From contig JAJRZR010000071.1 in the NCBI GenBank assembly GCA_024275145.1, forward strand, positions 1-35,340: 35,340 nucleotides of DNA, read 5' to 3'. Under the pieces are notes generated by a model. That model made no database searches. It worked only from the letters and a program-made list of their open reading frames with translations, and was not told where the DNA came from. Every line of letters starts with the position of its first letter. The first letter of the stretch is position 1. This DNA comes from Deltaproteobacteria bacterium (GTDB lineage Bacteria > Desulfobacterota > Dissulfuribacteria > Dissulfuribacterales > QOAL01). The position numbers and the translations under genes are program-made. Shown here piece by piece: positions 25,214 to 34,103 of this stretch.

Positions 25214-25688
25214 ATGGATCCGGATTTGTGTACTTCAGATACCTGAGAAAAGGATCTTATTTGAAATAATTCAATGAATTAGTCGTAATTTATCGAACTA
25301 GTTCCTGTATTGAAAAGGTGCAGTTTTATCCAGTATCATATCCAGGCATTTGGGGCTGCAAGGGGCTTGCAGGTTTACTGAACATGCTGTTTGCCGAGGC
25401 ACTCGGGGTATAAAAGATCCTTTAGTGTCTGGGCCTTGCATTTTAGGCAAACCTGTGAGCCACATGACTATGGCGACAAACGTGGCTGGTATTTTATCAT
25501 CTGAAAGCCGGGCGTCTCATTTGATGGGGGGCGCCTTCGAGTTGTTTCAGGTAAGGCATTTTTTTTTGTTTAGCCTGGTTTATCGATAAAAAGATTTGTG
25601 AAGCGCGAAGAAATCGGATAAAAGAATTGGTTTCAGATTTACACCGGCAGAGGCGTTTCTTAATGGCATAGAGAAGAAACTACTTGCT
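25214..25688. other. Intergenic region after the SUMF1 gene
   Basis: About 475 nt without a supported gene; the longest frame (25350-25589) has no ribosome-binding site or family likeness. The stretch GGCACTCGGGGTATAAAA (25399-25414) partly resembles the repeat elements at 10481 and 31691. No terminator was recognised. Confidence 0.45.
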
Positions 25689-26207
25689 ATGGCAAAAGAG
25701 ATTGCGCTCATCATGGATGCAAGCGATGCGGACCTTTGGGCAAGTTATTGCTCCGTTGAGCTTGCAAAACGAAGTGGTTGTGGTATCCAGGCCCTGTTGA
25801 TGCCTTCAACGGTCCCTGATAGGGATGACAGCCGACAGGTAGGCGCGCATAGGGATCATTATTCCAATCCATATGATTTGAGGGGGACATTCAGTTTTGT
25901 TGTTTCCTTGGCCAATGCGAGAGGGGTATCCATAAACTGCCATTTTCTTAGGGGCATTGTTGAAGACGAGTTGGTGGATTTTTTCAAAATGAAGCGGATC
26001 ACATGCCTAGTCATCAGTGCCCAGGAAGAGGACCAGCTCAGGGCCAGGGTGAGGGCTATCGCTGCGATAAACAACCAGTTGAACAAAGACGAGCGGTGGT
26101 ATAATGGGCCACTCAGAATGCTGATTGCCAGGCCATGGGACGCAGAGACCTTTGACCGTATTCTGGCAGATATCCATTCGTCGATGCAACTAAATTTTGC
26201 GTGGTGA
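25689..26207 (+). CDS. Usp-like (Rossmann-fold) small protein
   Basis: A 172-residue soluble protein. The first strand and helix ('AKEIALIMDASDADLWASYCSVELAKRSGCGIQALLM'), a middle region 'FSFVVSLANARGVSINCHFLRGIVEDELVDFFKMKRITCLVISA' and the final strand 'LRMLIARPW' follow the pattern of a universal stress protein. The ATP-binding glycine loop is missing, so it belongs to the non-ATP-binding group or a distant relative. It lies 127 nt before the TauE/SafE exporter gene on the same strand, which suggests a functional link, as with the Usp at the end of the SLC13 operon. The ribosome-binding site is weak. Confidence 0.65.
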   Translation: MAKEIALIMDASDADLWASYCSVELAKRSGCGIQALLMPSTVPDRDDSRQVGAHRDHYSNPYDLRGTFSFVVSLANARGVSINCHFLRGIVEDELVDFFKMKRITCLVISAQEEDQLRARVRAIAAINNQLNKDERWYNGPLRMLIARPWDAETFDRILADIHSSMQLNFAW

Positions 26208-26334
26208 ATGAAGGATTTATCGGGAGAGTGATTTGAAGAATCTCGAGCGGATGCAGTAAAGAGATAAATCAATAAATATCAGCCTGAATCGGGCAATGAG
26301 AGAGCACGATCCAGGTAAAAAGGGAGGAGTAGAG

Positions 26335-27261
26335 ATGCACATTTATTTACCTATTGCTTTGACAAGCGTTAATATCTATCTGGTAATAGGCCTGGGGCTC
26401 CTTATCGGGCTTCTTTCCGGCCTGTTCGGGGTGGGAGGCGGCTTTCTCATGACGCCTCTTCTCATGATGATCGGCATACCGCCTACAGTCGCGGCTGCCA
26501 CGGATGCAAACCAGATTGTTGCTGCCTCTGCATCCGGCACCTTGGCCCATTGGCGCTTGGGTAACGTCGATTTTAAGATGGGATTGATGCTGCTGATAGG
26601 CGGTTTTACCGGGGGCGCGGCAGGTGTTCACCTCATCAAGATATTGAGGGCCACCGGAGGTGCTGATTTCCTGATCAAGATGACCTACGTGGTGATGCTC
26701 GGTAGTGTGGGGACCTTCATGTTCTTCGAGAGCCTTAATGCCTTGAGAAAGGCGAAGGCTGCTCCAGCCAAGGAGGAGACGAAGGAGGTCAAGAAGTCTT
26801 CAGGTGGTTTCTTGAGCTCGCTGCCCATGCAGATCTATTTTGACAAATCCGGTGTTACACATTCCGCTATCCTGCCTATCGGGCTTGGTATCTTTGTGGG
26901 TGTGCTTGCTGCTATCATGGGTGTTGGCGGTGGTTTCTTGATGGTGCCTGTCATGATTTACCTTCTGCGGATGCCCATGCACGTGGTCGTTGGCACAAGC
27001 CTTTTCCAGATCATGTTTACGTGTATAGAGGTTACCTTTCTCCAGGCATACAGTAACCATACGGTCGACATCATACTAGCCATACTGCTTCTTCTGGGTT
27101 CAACTATCGGTGCCCAGATAGGTACTCAATTGGGTAAAAAGCTCAAGGGTGACCAGCTCAAGATATTGCTTGCTATGCTGGTACTTGGAGTAACGATTAA
27201 GATGATTCTGGGATTGGTACTTGAACCATCACTGCTTTTAGCACACGCAGGAGGGCACTAA
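26335..27261 (+). CDS. TauE/SafE (TSUP) family anion exporter
   Basis: A 308-residue inner-membrane protein of the sulfite exporter TauE/SafE family, which moves sulfite, sulfoacetate or other sulfur-containing anions. The two repeats are obvious: 'GLLSGLFGVGGGFLMTPLLMMIGIPP' near residue 25 and 'GVLAAIMGVGGGFLMVPVMIYLLRMP' near residue 200, with about eight helices and a lysine/glutamate-rich cytoplasmic loop between them (about 143-165). The ATG at 26335 is chosen over the in-frame start at 26296 because GGGAGGAG lies just upstream. It ends 2 nt before the PF09608-type gene, with which it certainly forms one unit. Confidence 0.9.
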   Translation: MHIYLPIALTSVNIYLVIGLGLLIGLLSGLFGVGGGFLMTPLLMMIGIPPTVAAATDANQIVAASASGTLAHWRLGNVDFKMGLMLLIGGFTGGAAGVHLIKILRATGGADFLIKMTYVVMLGSVGTFMFFESLNALRKAKAAPAKEETKEVKKSSGGFLSSLPMQIYFDKSGVTHSAILPIGLGIFVGVLAAIMGVGGGFLMVPVMIYLLRMPMHVVVGTSLFQIMFTCIEVTFLQAYSNHTVDIILAILLLLGSTIGAQIGTQLGKKLKGDQLKILLAMLVLGVTIKMILGLVLEPSLLLAHAGGH

Positions 27262-27263
27262 TT

Positions 27264-28052
27264 ATGATGTTGAGCAATAAGACATATATAATAAGATTGG
27301 GTATATGGTGGATTGCCACGTTTATTGTTGCCTGCTTCATGTTGGATTCGAATAGCGTCCAGGCTATGAATTTGACGGTAACACCAAGTGAAATCCATAT
27401 ATCCATCGGGTATGGCGGCAAGAACCTGGTTATCAAGGGTACCACTTCGGAACCTGGTGAGGTTATCATCAAGATCTCATCCAAGACCGAGGCTGCACGC
27501 TTCAAATACAAGGGAAAGGCCGCGGGGCTTTTTTGGATGAAGATTGGTGACATAGAATACAAGCCAGTCCCCAGTGTCTATAAGGTATACAGTACCGGCA
27601 AGATCAACGAGATACTTAACGCAGACGAGCGGGCCAGTTATTACATTGGATACGATTCACTTGAAAACATGGTCCAGATCGAAGGGGGCCCCAAGGAACT
27701 GGACAAGGATCTATGGTTCAAGCAACTGGTCAAGTTCAAAGAAGAAAACGGTCTTTATAGTATTCAGGAAGGGACTGTAAGATTTACATCGGACAATCAA
27801 TTTGAATGCAAGATACATTGGCCCTTCCAGGCGATGCCTGATGATTACAAGGTGGAGGCGTTCCTGGTAAAGAACCAGCATATACTTGATAAGGCCGATA
27901 CCGTGCTCAAGGTGAAACGGGTTGGTATAGTAAAACAATTCACGTCTATGGCCTTTGGAAAACCAGCAGTCTATGGTGTCATGGCAGTCGTGATAGCCAT
28001 AATAGCAGGTGTTGCTGTAGGCATGGTCTTCAAAGGTGGTGGAGCCCACTAA
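27264..28052 (+). CDS. TIGR02186/PF09608-type membrane-anchored protein, partner of TauE/SafE
   Basis: A 262-residue protein with an N-terminal export signal (helix at about 11-32, then NSVQA), an extracytoplasmic beta-rich domain ('NLTVTPSEIHISIGYGGKNLVIKGTTSEPGEVIIKISSK ... GLFWMKIGDIEYKPVPSVYKVYST') and a C-terminal membrane helix (about 235-257, 'VYGVMAVVIAIIAGVAVGMVF'). This matches the family of putative transmembrane proteins (Alph_Pro_TM) that is regularly encoded next to TauE/SafE exporters. Function is unknown; an extracytoplasmic accessory of the exporter is the natural guess. It is separated by 2 nt from the exporter gene and followed by a terminator at 28249. Confidence 0.85.
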   Translation: MMLSNKTYIIRLGIWWIATFIVACFMLDSNSVQAMNLTVTPSEIHISIGYGGKNLVIKGTTSEPGEVIIKISSKTEAARFKYKGKAAGLFWMKIGDIEYKPVPSVYKVYSTGKINEILNADERASYYIGYDSLENMVQIEGGPKELDKDLWFKQLVKFKEENGLYSIQEGTVRFTSDNQFECKIHWPFQAMPDDYKVEAFLVKNQHILDKADTVLKVKRVGIVKQFTSMAFGKPAVYGVMAVVIAIIAGVAVGMVFKGGGAH

Positions 28053-28907
28053 TCCGATCCTGTACAGTATCGTAGGGCCCCAGCCATACATCCCACACTT
28101 GTAGTAACTCGAACTGTAGATGCAAGGTGTTCATCAACAGGACGGATCTTGTCATCAGACCGGTTCCTCAAAAACGAGGTACCAGTGGATGCTTCCTGTT
28201 GACAACAGGGCAGGCATGGAGCCTGTTATCACCCATGAAATCTCATTCCCATTCTTGTTGGGCAGGTTAAACCCGCCCAGCAAGAATGGTTTTTACTTTC
28301 TCCGTACATTAATAGGTTAATAAGAGTCCGTTCTGGCCCTACCGCATCATCAGTGGCCGCATAACTGAAGCCATCCCTCCTGGGGAACAAAGAATACCAA
28401 TCCAGTATCATACTATTCAATATAATCTGGTCCGTTACCGGGCTCCTTGAAAGAATTTTTGTGGCAGGTTTGGCCAGCCTTTCTTGAATTTTCAGATTTC
28501 AGTCTGGGCGTTGTGGCACATATTGAGATGAAGGCTTTAACAGGATGTCACGTCTGTTTGGCTTGAAATATGGTTGGAGAGCTTGCCGCACCGCCATATC
28601 TTTCTAAGGCTTGTGAAAGGAGCATGGCATAGAGGTTTTTCCCCGTGTTTGATCCTGCTGAATAGGTTGACAGAGGGGAATCTATAACTTGCCCAAGACA
28701 GCCAAGACTAATAAACTGGAATTTTATCATGAAAACACGTCTTGTCTACGGGCCGTATTCTTCAAGCCCTAGGTGGTTTCAGGGATGCTGGCTGCTGCTG
28801 GCTCACCATGCAAATTAATCACTTGCCGGGATCGTGTTTTTTCATTTCTTGGTCTCAACATATGGTGGGTCGGTATGAGTGTATGGATTAAAGGGAGGTG
28901 GATTTCC
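28053..28907. other. Intergenic region before the PEP-synthase-like gene
   Basis: About 855 nt with no supported gene. It holds a three-part repeat (CCTGTT 28195-28200, AACAGG 28204-28209, CCTGTT 28222-28227) that can form two mutually exclusive hairpins, followed by the strong terminator at 28249-28294. The promoter of the PEP-synthase-like gene should lie between 28300 and 28900; no convincing -35/-10 pair was found. Confidence 0.5.
28249..28294 (+). terminator. Rho-independent terminator of the TauE/SafE operon
   Basis: A 15-bp stem (28249-28263 with 28275-28289), complete apart from one G-U pair, has an 11-nt loop with further pairing, and is followed directly by TTTTT (28290-28294). It lies about 200 nt past the PF09608-type gene. 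The opposite strand has no T-run, so it acts on the plus strand. Confidence 0.88.
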
Positions 28908-31499
28908 ATGCTGGATTTTTTGAAGAGGCTATTTCCCCCTTGGTTCCCTAGAAAGATTGCCGGGGATTCATCCAGGCCTTCGTCCACGGAGCTGGTGTTT
29001 AAGAGATTCAGGGGAGTCCTCAAGTGTAACAATGCCGCTTTGGAAATTATGGCCGATATGGGTGAGAAACTTGGTGGAAATTACATATTCGACAGGCACT
29101 ATGTGGTTTCCTCTGTAGAGGCACTTGCCGATGCGGTCCTACGTTCCATCCATGCATTGAATCTGCTTTGCAACAACCGTTATCAGAATTTGTATCCTGT
29201 TTACGACAGGTTGACTGAGAACCTAAAGGCCATCCTTGAAGGGCGAGAGGATCAGGAGGGTCCGCTCCTGCTGGATCTGGAGAAGGTGCCCAGGAGATAT
29301 CTTCCTATAACCGGTGGAAAGAATGCAAACCTTGTAAAGATAATATCGGATCTTCACCTCAAGGTTCCCGAGGGCTTTATCATAGCCACGCCGGCATACC
29401 ATGAATTCATACGTTACAATGAACTCCAGGGGATACTCGATATCTTTGAGGCGGCGCTGGCCAATCCTGAGGGAGATAATACAAGACTCGAAGAGTTGCG
29501 GTTGGAGATAGAAAACACTATACGGGAAGCTAGGTGCCCTCCGTTGATCGAAACCGAGATAAAGAGGTCACTGGACGCCATGGAAAAGCGTTTTTCAACC
29601 TCGTACTTCCTTGCTGTCCGCAGCAGTGCCCAGGAGGAGGACAAAGATTTTTCTTTTGCAGGGCAATTTACAACCGTTCTAAACGTGCCACCCAGGCCTA
29701 AAGAGGTTTTTGAAGCATATCGTACCGTAGTGGCCAGCCTTTTTGGGAAAAAGGCGGTTCTCTATAGGCGGGCCACCTTCCCTGGACAGGGTCAGATGTC
29801 AATAGCCGCTGGATGCCAGAGAATGATCGATTCGATAGCCAGTGGTGTGGTCTATTCGGTAGACCCGATGGACCCGGGGGGTAAAACCATAGTGATCGTA
29901 AGCGCCTGGGGGCAAGGAGAGGCAGTGGTCGAGGGGGACTTCGCAACGGACAGGTTTTTAGTTCGCAAGGGTATGGATCCTGCCATCCTTGAACGTCATG
30001 TGGCCAGAAAGACGAGTGCCCTTTTCCTCTGCCCCAAAGGCGGGCTTGAGAAACGGCCCGTATTGGGGGACAAACAGAGACAGCCCAGTTTGGATGATCC
30101 CGATATATTGCGGCTTGCAACCTATGCCATGAGGCTTGAGAACTACTTCAAACGGCCACAGGATATCGAATGGGCAAAGGATAGTTCGGGCACCTTGTAT
30201 ATCCTTCAATCGCGTCCTCTGGTATTGAGGACGGAAACTATACAGCCGAGGGCGCTACCAGAGGCCTTGGGCCATTATGATATCATAGTGGCCGACAAGG
30301 GAGAGGTGGCACAGCAGGGTATCGGCGCGGGGCCTGTCAAGATAATACATGGGCTTGGAGAACTCGATGACTTCCCGGACGGCGCTGTTCTTGTAAGCCG
30401 CAGGGATTCATCTCACTATGTCAGGATCATGCACAGGACCGCGGCTATTGTCACCGAAGTGGGGACCCCGGTGAGCCATATGTCCACGTTGTGCCGGGAG
30501 ATGGGGGTACCCTGTCTTGTAAATGTCGAGGGTATATTGAACTTGGTTGAGGACGGTATGGAAATTACCGTTGATGCGGAGGACAGGCGCATATATAAGG
30601 GTCGGGTTCCAGAGTTGTTGGCCTATCATGCTTCAACCAGTATGAACCTGTTTGGAACCCCGGAATTCAGGCTTTTGAAGAGGGTGTTGAACGCGGTTGC
30701 CCCCTTGAACCTGGTGGATCCTTTGATAAAGGAGTTCGCCCCGGAGTACTGCCAGACCTACCACGATATATTGCGGTTCGTGCATGAAAATGCGGTCCAA
30801 ACCATGGTTAGCTTGGGCAAGAATGAACGAAATCTTCTCAAGGAGCACACCGGCAGGCACCTGGACTTGCCGATTCCAGCAGGTATTCTGGTGATCGACA
30901 TAGGGGGTGGGCTTGTCGAGGATGCCCCCCAGGATAATGTCCAATTCAAGGACGTGGCCTCGGTGCCCTTCAGGGCCATCCTTGAAGGTATACTTTTCCC
31001 CGGGGTATGGCACCGAACCGGGATGCACGTGAGGGCCAAGGACCTGATGGTCAGCATGTTGAGTGTTCCAACGGATACGCTCCAAGGCCAGTATTCAGGG
31101 CACAATATTGCCATAATAGGCCGGGAATATATGAATTTGAGCTTTCGGTTAGGGTATCATTTCAATATAATAGATGCCTTTTGCAGTGAATACGATCGGG
31201 ATAACCACATCTATTTCAGGTTTCTGGGAGGGGCCACGGATATCTCCAAAAGGTCAAGGAGGGCGAAACTGATAGCCAATATATTGGAGGCATTCGATTT
31301 CAACGTAAAGATAAAGGGGGATATCGTAACGGCACGTTCCGGTAACGTCCCCCAACAGGAAATGGTCAAGACCCTGGATATATTGGGAAGGCTTATAGGC
31401 TTTACGCGCCAGCTGGATGTCCAGATGGAAAGTGATGCCATTGTATCCAGATACGTGGACGCATTTCTTAACGGTGACTATGAAATCGTCTGTACCTGA
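28908..31499 (+). CDS. PEP-synthase-like protein: ATP-grasp + phosphohistidine domain + unknown C-terminal domain
   Basis: An 863-residue cytoplasmic protein. Residues 20-125 form a helical N-terminal region; about 140-475 is the PEP/pyruvate-binding ATP-grasp domain ('ITGGKNANLVKI', 'FLAVRSSAQEEDKDFSFAGQF', 'VVYSVDPMDPGG', 'DIEWAKDSSGTLYILQSRPL'). Residues 480-560 are the swivelling domain with the phosphorylatable histidine H524 in GTPVSHMSTLCREMGVPCLV. True PEP synthase then has a PEP-binding TIM barrel; here about 290 residues of an unrecognised domain follow ('EYCQTYHDILRFVHENAV', 'ILVIDIGGG', 'NHIYFRFLGGATDISKRSRRAKLIANIL'). It should be able to move phosphate from ATP to H524 but the acceptor is unknown. 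GGGAGG supports the ATG at 28908 rather than in-frame starts upstream. Receiver, kinase and NtrC genes follow. Confidence 0.85.
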   Translation: MLDFLKRLFPPWFPRKIAGDSSRPSSTELVFKRFRGVLKCNNAALEIMADMGEKLGGNYIFDRHYVVSSVEALADAVLRSIHALNLLCNNRYQNLYPVYDRLTENLKAILEGREDQEGPLLLDLEKVPRRYLPITGGKNANLVKIISDLHLKVPEGFIIATPAYHEFIRYNELQGILDIFEAALANPEGDNTRLEELRLEIENTIREARCPPLIETEIKRSLDAMEKRFSTSYFLAVRSSAQEEDKDFSFAGQFTTVLNVPPRPKEVFEAYRTVVASLFGKKAVLYRRATFPGQGQMSIAAGCQRMIDSIASGVVYSVDPMDPGGKTIVIVSAWGQGEAVVEGDFATDRFLVRKGMDPAILERHVARKTSALFLCPKGGLEKRPVLGDKQRQPSLDDPDILRLATYAMRLENYFKRPQDIEWAKDSSGTLYILQSRPLVLRTETIQPRALPEALGHYDIIVADKGEVAQQGIGAGPVKIIHGLGELDDFPDGAVLVSRRDSSHYVRIMHRTAAIVTEVGTPVSHMSTLCREMGVPCLVNVEGILNLVEDGMEITVDAEDRRIYKGRVPELLAYHASTSMNLFGTPEFRLLKRVLNAVAPLNLVDPLIKEFAPEYCQTYHDILRFVHENAVQTMVSLGKNERNLLKEHTGRHLDLPIPAGILVIDIGGGLVEDAPQDNVQFKDVASVPFRAILEGILFPGVWHRTGMHVRAKDLMVSMLSVPTDTLQGQYSGHNIAIIGREYMNLSFRLGYHFNIIDAFCSEYDRDNHIYFRFLGGATDISKRSRRAKLIANILEAFDFNVKIKGDIVTARSGNVPQQEMVKTLDILGRLIGFTRQLDVQMESDAIVSRYVDAFLNGDYEIVCT

Positions 31500-31892
31500 G
31501 ACAAGGTAAGGGCATGCCTTTGAACAGCTTGAAGCTTTCTCCACGGGCTCTGTACAGCTTACGAGCCCCCATGGCTTCAAATGTTGAACAATTTTGCTCA
31601 GGGTTTCAGGTAACCTTTCGGATAAATTATCTTACAGGCAAGCGTGGCATAGTTTCCTGAAATACGGATGAAATATAGTTTGTTAGACCTTCGGGGTACA
31701 TAATCCTGGTTCATGCCTGTCCGGTTATTTTTACAGGCGTCTTCAGACACGAAGACATAAGACACTAGCCTTTGACTGGATTGTATTTTTTTACGGCCTT
31801 TTCAATGTGGCCTATACCCCCTGGTATTGCATTCAGGCATGAAAATGCGGCCCAAAGCCCAGGATGTATTCTACGGTGAAAAGGAGTAGTAA
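31500..31892. other. Intergenic region with several stem-loops
   Basis: About 390 nt without a gene. A nested hairpin has outer stem TTGAAGC/GCTTCAA (31529-31535, 31574-31580) and inner stem GGGCTC/GAGCCC (31545-31550, 31563-31568), lacking a T-run. Further on are two hairpins back to back: GCCTGT-N12-ACAGGC (31715-31738) and GTCTTC-N6-GAAGAC (31739-31756). The first overlaps the repeat element at 31691. They may form a structured leader of the receiver gene or a small RNA. Confidence 0.5.
31691..31737 (+). repeat. Possible intergenic repeat element, copy B
   Basis: Reads TCGGGGTACATAATCCTGG, then TTCATGCCTG, a 14-nt loop and CAGG, aligning with 10481-10524 over 29 nt with 5 mismatches and sharing the final CCTG/CAGG stem. 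It lies about 155 nt upstream of the receiver gene. Confidence 0.3.
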
Positions 31893-32276
31893 ATGGGGAG
31901 CAATGTTCGATTGATGGTTATTGATGACGAACCCATAGTGGGGAAACGTCTTAAGCAGGTTTTTGAGAAGATGGGCTTCGAGGTCGAGGCGTATACGAAT
32001 CCCAGAATTGCCATTGAGGCCATGGGCCGTAAACCCTTTGACATCGTAGTGACAGACCTGAAAATGGAAGATATGGACGGCATGGACGTGCTGACAAAGA
32101 CCCGGCAGATAAATCCTGACGCAAAGGTCATAATTATTACAGGTTACGCCCAGCCTGAAACCGCATCGGAGGCATTTCGTGAAGGTGTGTTTGATTTTAT
32201 GGTAAAACCATTTAAACTGGATGAATTGAAGAATACGGTTTGTAAGGCAATGAAAACGATAGGCAACTCCAGTTAG
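31893..32276 (+). CDS. Response-regulator receiver protein
   Basis: A 127-residue single-domain receiver. Acid pocket D11/D12 (VIDDEP), phosphoacceptor D55 (IVVTDLKM), T83 (IIITGYA) and K105 (FMVKPFK) are intact. It is most like the receiver domains of NtrC-type regulators but has no output domain, so it probably acts as a phosphorelay intermediate or by protein contact. AAAAGGAG at good spacing fixes the ATG. It lies between the PEP-synthase-like gene and the kinase gene, making the membrane kinase downstream its likely partner. Confidence 0.93.
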   Translation: MGSNVRLMVIDDEPIVGKRLKQVFEKMGFEVEAYTNPRIAIEAMGRKPFDIVVTDLKMEDMDGMDVLTKTRQINPDAKVIIITGYAQPETASEAFREGVFDFMVKPFKLDELKNTVCKAMKTIGNSS

Positions 32277-32585
32277 GCCCGGTACATAGGCCGATGCTAA
32301 GTCTTCCGGGCACTCCTGGCCCGTGCGCAGGTTGGCACTGCATCTCTCTCATGCGGAGGAGGGGCATTGTTTGCCAGGCAGGCATAGCCTGCAGCCATAA
32401 ATTGGAGATATGGGCGAGGCCATGGATAGGTGGGCATGTGCTCAAGAACATTCCGTATACCCAGGCCTTCATACATACAGCCTCTGTATCGCCTGGCCCA
32501 TATCCCTGGATACGAGGATACAGATCGGATGAAGGACGTATTCGACAGTAGGGTGGTCATAATTAGTCTGAACGGTTGATCAAAC
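32277..32585. other. Intergenic region between receiver and kinase genes
   Basis: About 310 nt with no supported gene or terminator. The only structure noticed is an 8-bp inverted repeat TCTGTATC / GATACAGA with a 26-nt spacer near 32480-32525, probably of no consequence. Confidence 0.4.
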
Positions 32586-34103
32586 ATGACTAGTAAAAGA
32601 AGGGCCTCTATAAAACCAGGCGAATCCAGCGGGGAGCGGAAGGAGGAAAGTTGCCCGCCACCCCGCAGAGGATCTCCAAGGGGTCTTTCATTTTTCGTTC
32701 CCCGGTCCCTTCGCGGGAAAATGATTCTGGCCTTCTTTACGGTTTTCCTTGTTACCAGTATGGGGGCCTTTGCCTTTCTTTACACCCTTTCCAATGTGGA
32801 AAGCAAGATCAGGGTCATCGAACTATTCGATAGCATAAATCAGGAAATACTTGAGGTCCGACGTAACGAGAAGAATTTTTTGCTCTACGGGAACAAGGCC
32901 GACCTGATGGACGCCCTCGAGGGCCTGGACAACGTCAAACTGTTAATGCAGAAGCTCCGTTCCCGTATCTCCTCCTATGAGGCGGTAAGCATCCTGGAAG
33001 AAGTGGATATAGGTACCTATTCAGCGCTTTTGCACCGATTGTCGCACGCCGGTTCCGACAGCGAGTCTAACAAGTTGAAGGAACTGCTGAGGACTAAGGG
33101 GCATTTTCTTATGAAGAAAATTGCCCAGATTGATGCCATGGCGAGGCAGGAGGTGGAAAATGAGATAAGGATATACAAGGTTATAGCGAGGATCCTATTG
33201 TGGGCTGCAATCCCTATCGGAGCCTTGTTGAGCATCGCCCTTGCGAATTGGATAATGGCTCCGCTCCAGTATATCCAGCGTTCCGTGTCACAGGTCATGA
33301 ATGGCGAACTTGCATATATACCTGATATCAGAAGTTCTTCGGAGTGCATCGAGTGCAGTGCCCTTATAGAGTCCTTGAACAAGATGTTGACATCGCTCAA
33401 ATCCAAACAGGATCAACTGCTTCAGTCTGAAAAACTCGCCGCTATAGGAAAGGTCACCGCCGGTATAGCCCACGAAATCAACAATCCTCTAAACAACATA
33501 TCCTTGACGGCCGAGGTGCTCAGGGACGAGATGTCCGAGATGTCTCCAGAAGAGTGCACAGAAATGGTGGATGATATTCTGGTGCAGACGGACAGGGCAA
33601 GGGAGGTCGTCCGCCATCTTCTTGATTTTTCGCGGATGCGCAAGCCAAAGGCCTGGGAACATATCAACCTCGTGGATATCGTAAGGGATACCCTTGCGCT
33701 TCTAAAGAATGAGATAAAGATAAAACACATCAAAACCGAGGCAGAGCTTCCTGATGAACCGGTGACTATTTTGGGCAATCCGAATCAGTTGCAGCAGGTC
33801 TTTGTTAATATTATTCTCAATGCGGTCCAGGTGATGGACAAAGGTGGGTTGCTTTCCGTGAAGGTCATGGTGGATGAGGATGAGGAACAGGCCATTGTGT
33901 CGATAAGTGATACCGGGCCAGGCATACCAGAGGACGTACTTGAACATATCTTTGAACCGTTTTTCACCACGAAAAGTTATGGGACTGGCCTAGGGCTTTC
34001 GGTCAGTTACGGAATAATCCATGAACATAAAGGGGAAATCATAGTTGACAGCGAGGAAGGCAAGGGTTCAACGTTCCGCGTCATCTTGCCATTGTGGCAA
34101 TAG
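32586..34103 (+). CDS. Membrane sensor histidine kinase with HAMP domain
   Basis: A 505-residue inner-membrane kinase. Layout: basic cytoplasmic N-terminus of about 44 residues, helix 1 (about 45-67), a periplasmic four-helix-bundle/CHASE3-like sensor containing RRNEKNFLLYG (the sequence typical of such bundles), helix 2 (about 199-221), HAMP (to about 275), HisKA with phospho-accepting H296 in GIAHEINNPLNN, and HATPase_c with N-box (QQVFVNIILNAVQ), G1 (DTGPGIPED), F-box (FEPFFTTK) and G2 (GTGLGLSVS). All catalytic elements are intact. It overlaps or abuts the NtrC-type gene downstream, which should be its main target; the single receiver upstream is a second candidate. The start has no good ribosome-binding site. 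Confidence 0.92.
   Translation: MTSKRRASIKPGESSGERKEESCPPPRRGSPRGLSFFVPRSLRGKMILAFFTVFLVTSMGAFAFLYTLSNVESKIRVIELFDSINQEILEVRRNEKNFLLYGNKADLMDALEGLDNVKLLMQKLRSRISSYEAVSILEEVDIGTYSALLHRLSHAGSDSESNKLKELLRTKGHFLMKKIAQIDAMARQEVENEIRIYKVIARILLWAAIPIGALLSIALANWIMAPLQYIQRSVSQVMNGELAYIPDIRSSSECIECSALIESLNKMLTSLKSKQDQLLQSEKLAAIGKVTAGIAHEINNPLNNISLTAEVLRDEMSEMSPEECTEMVDDILVQTDRAREVVRHLLDFSRMRKPKAWEHINLVDIVRDTLALLKNEIKIKHIKTEAELPDEPVTILGNPNQLQQVFVNIILNAVQVMDKGGLLSVKVMVDEDEEQAIVSISDTGPGIPEDVLEHIFEPFFTTKSYGTGLGLSVSYGIIHEHKGEIIVDSEEGKGSTFRVILPLWQ

Noticed and set aside
25350-25589. 79-codon frame in the gap before the Usp-like gene
   Set aside because: No ribosome-binding site, unusual composition and no family match.
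26292-26306. GG-N10-GC spacing before the TauE/SafE gene as a sigma-54 promoter
   Set aside because: The TT before GC is replaced by GA and GG-N10-GC alone is common by chance. A similar weak hit at 28775-28788 was rejected for the same reason.
28647-28657. GTTTGATCCTG resembles the conserved start of 16S rRNA
   Set aside because: Only an 11-mer; the surrounding sequence does not continue as rRNA.
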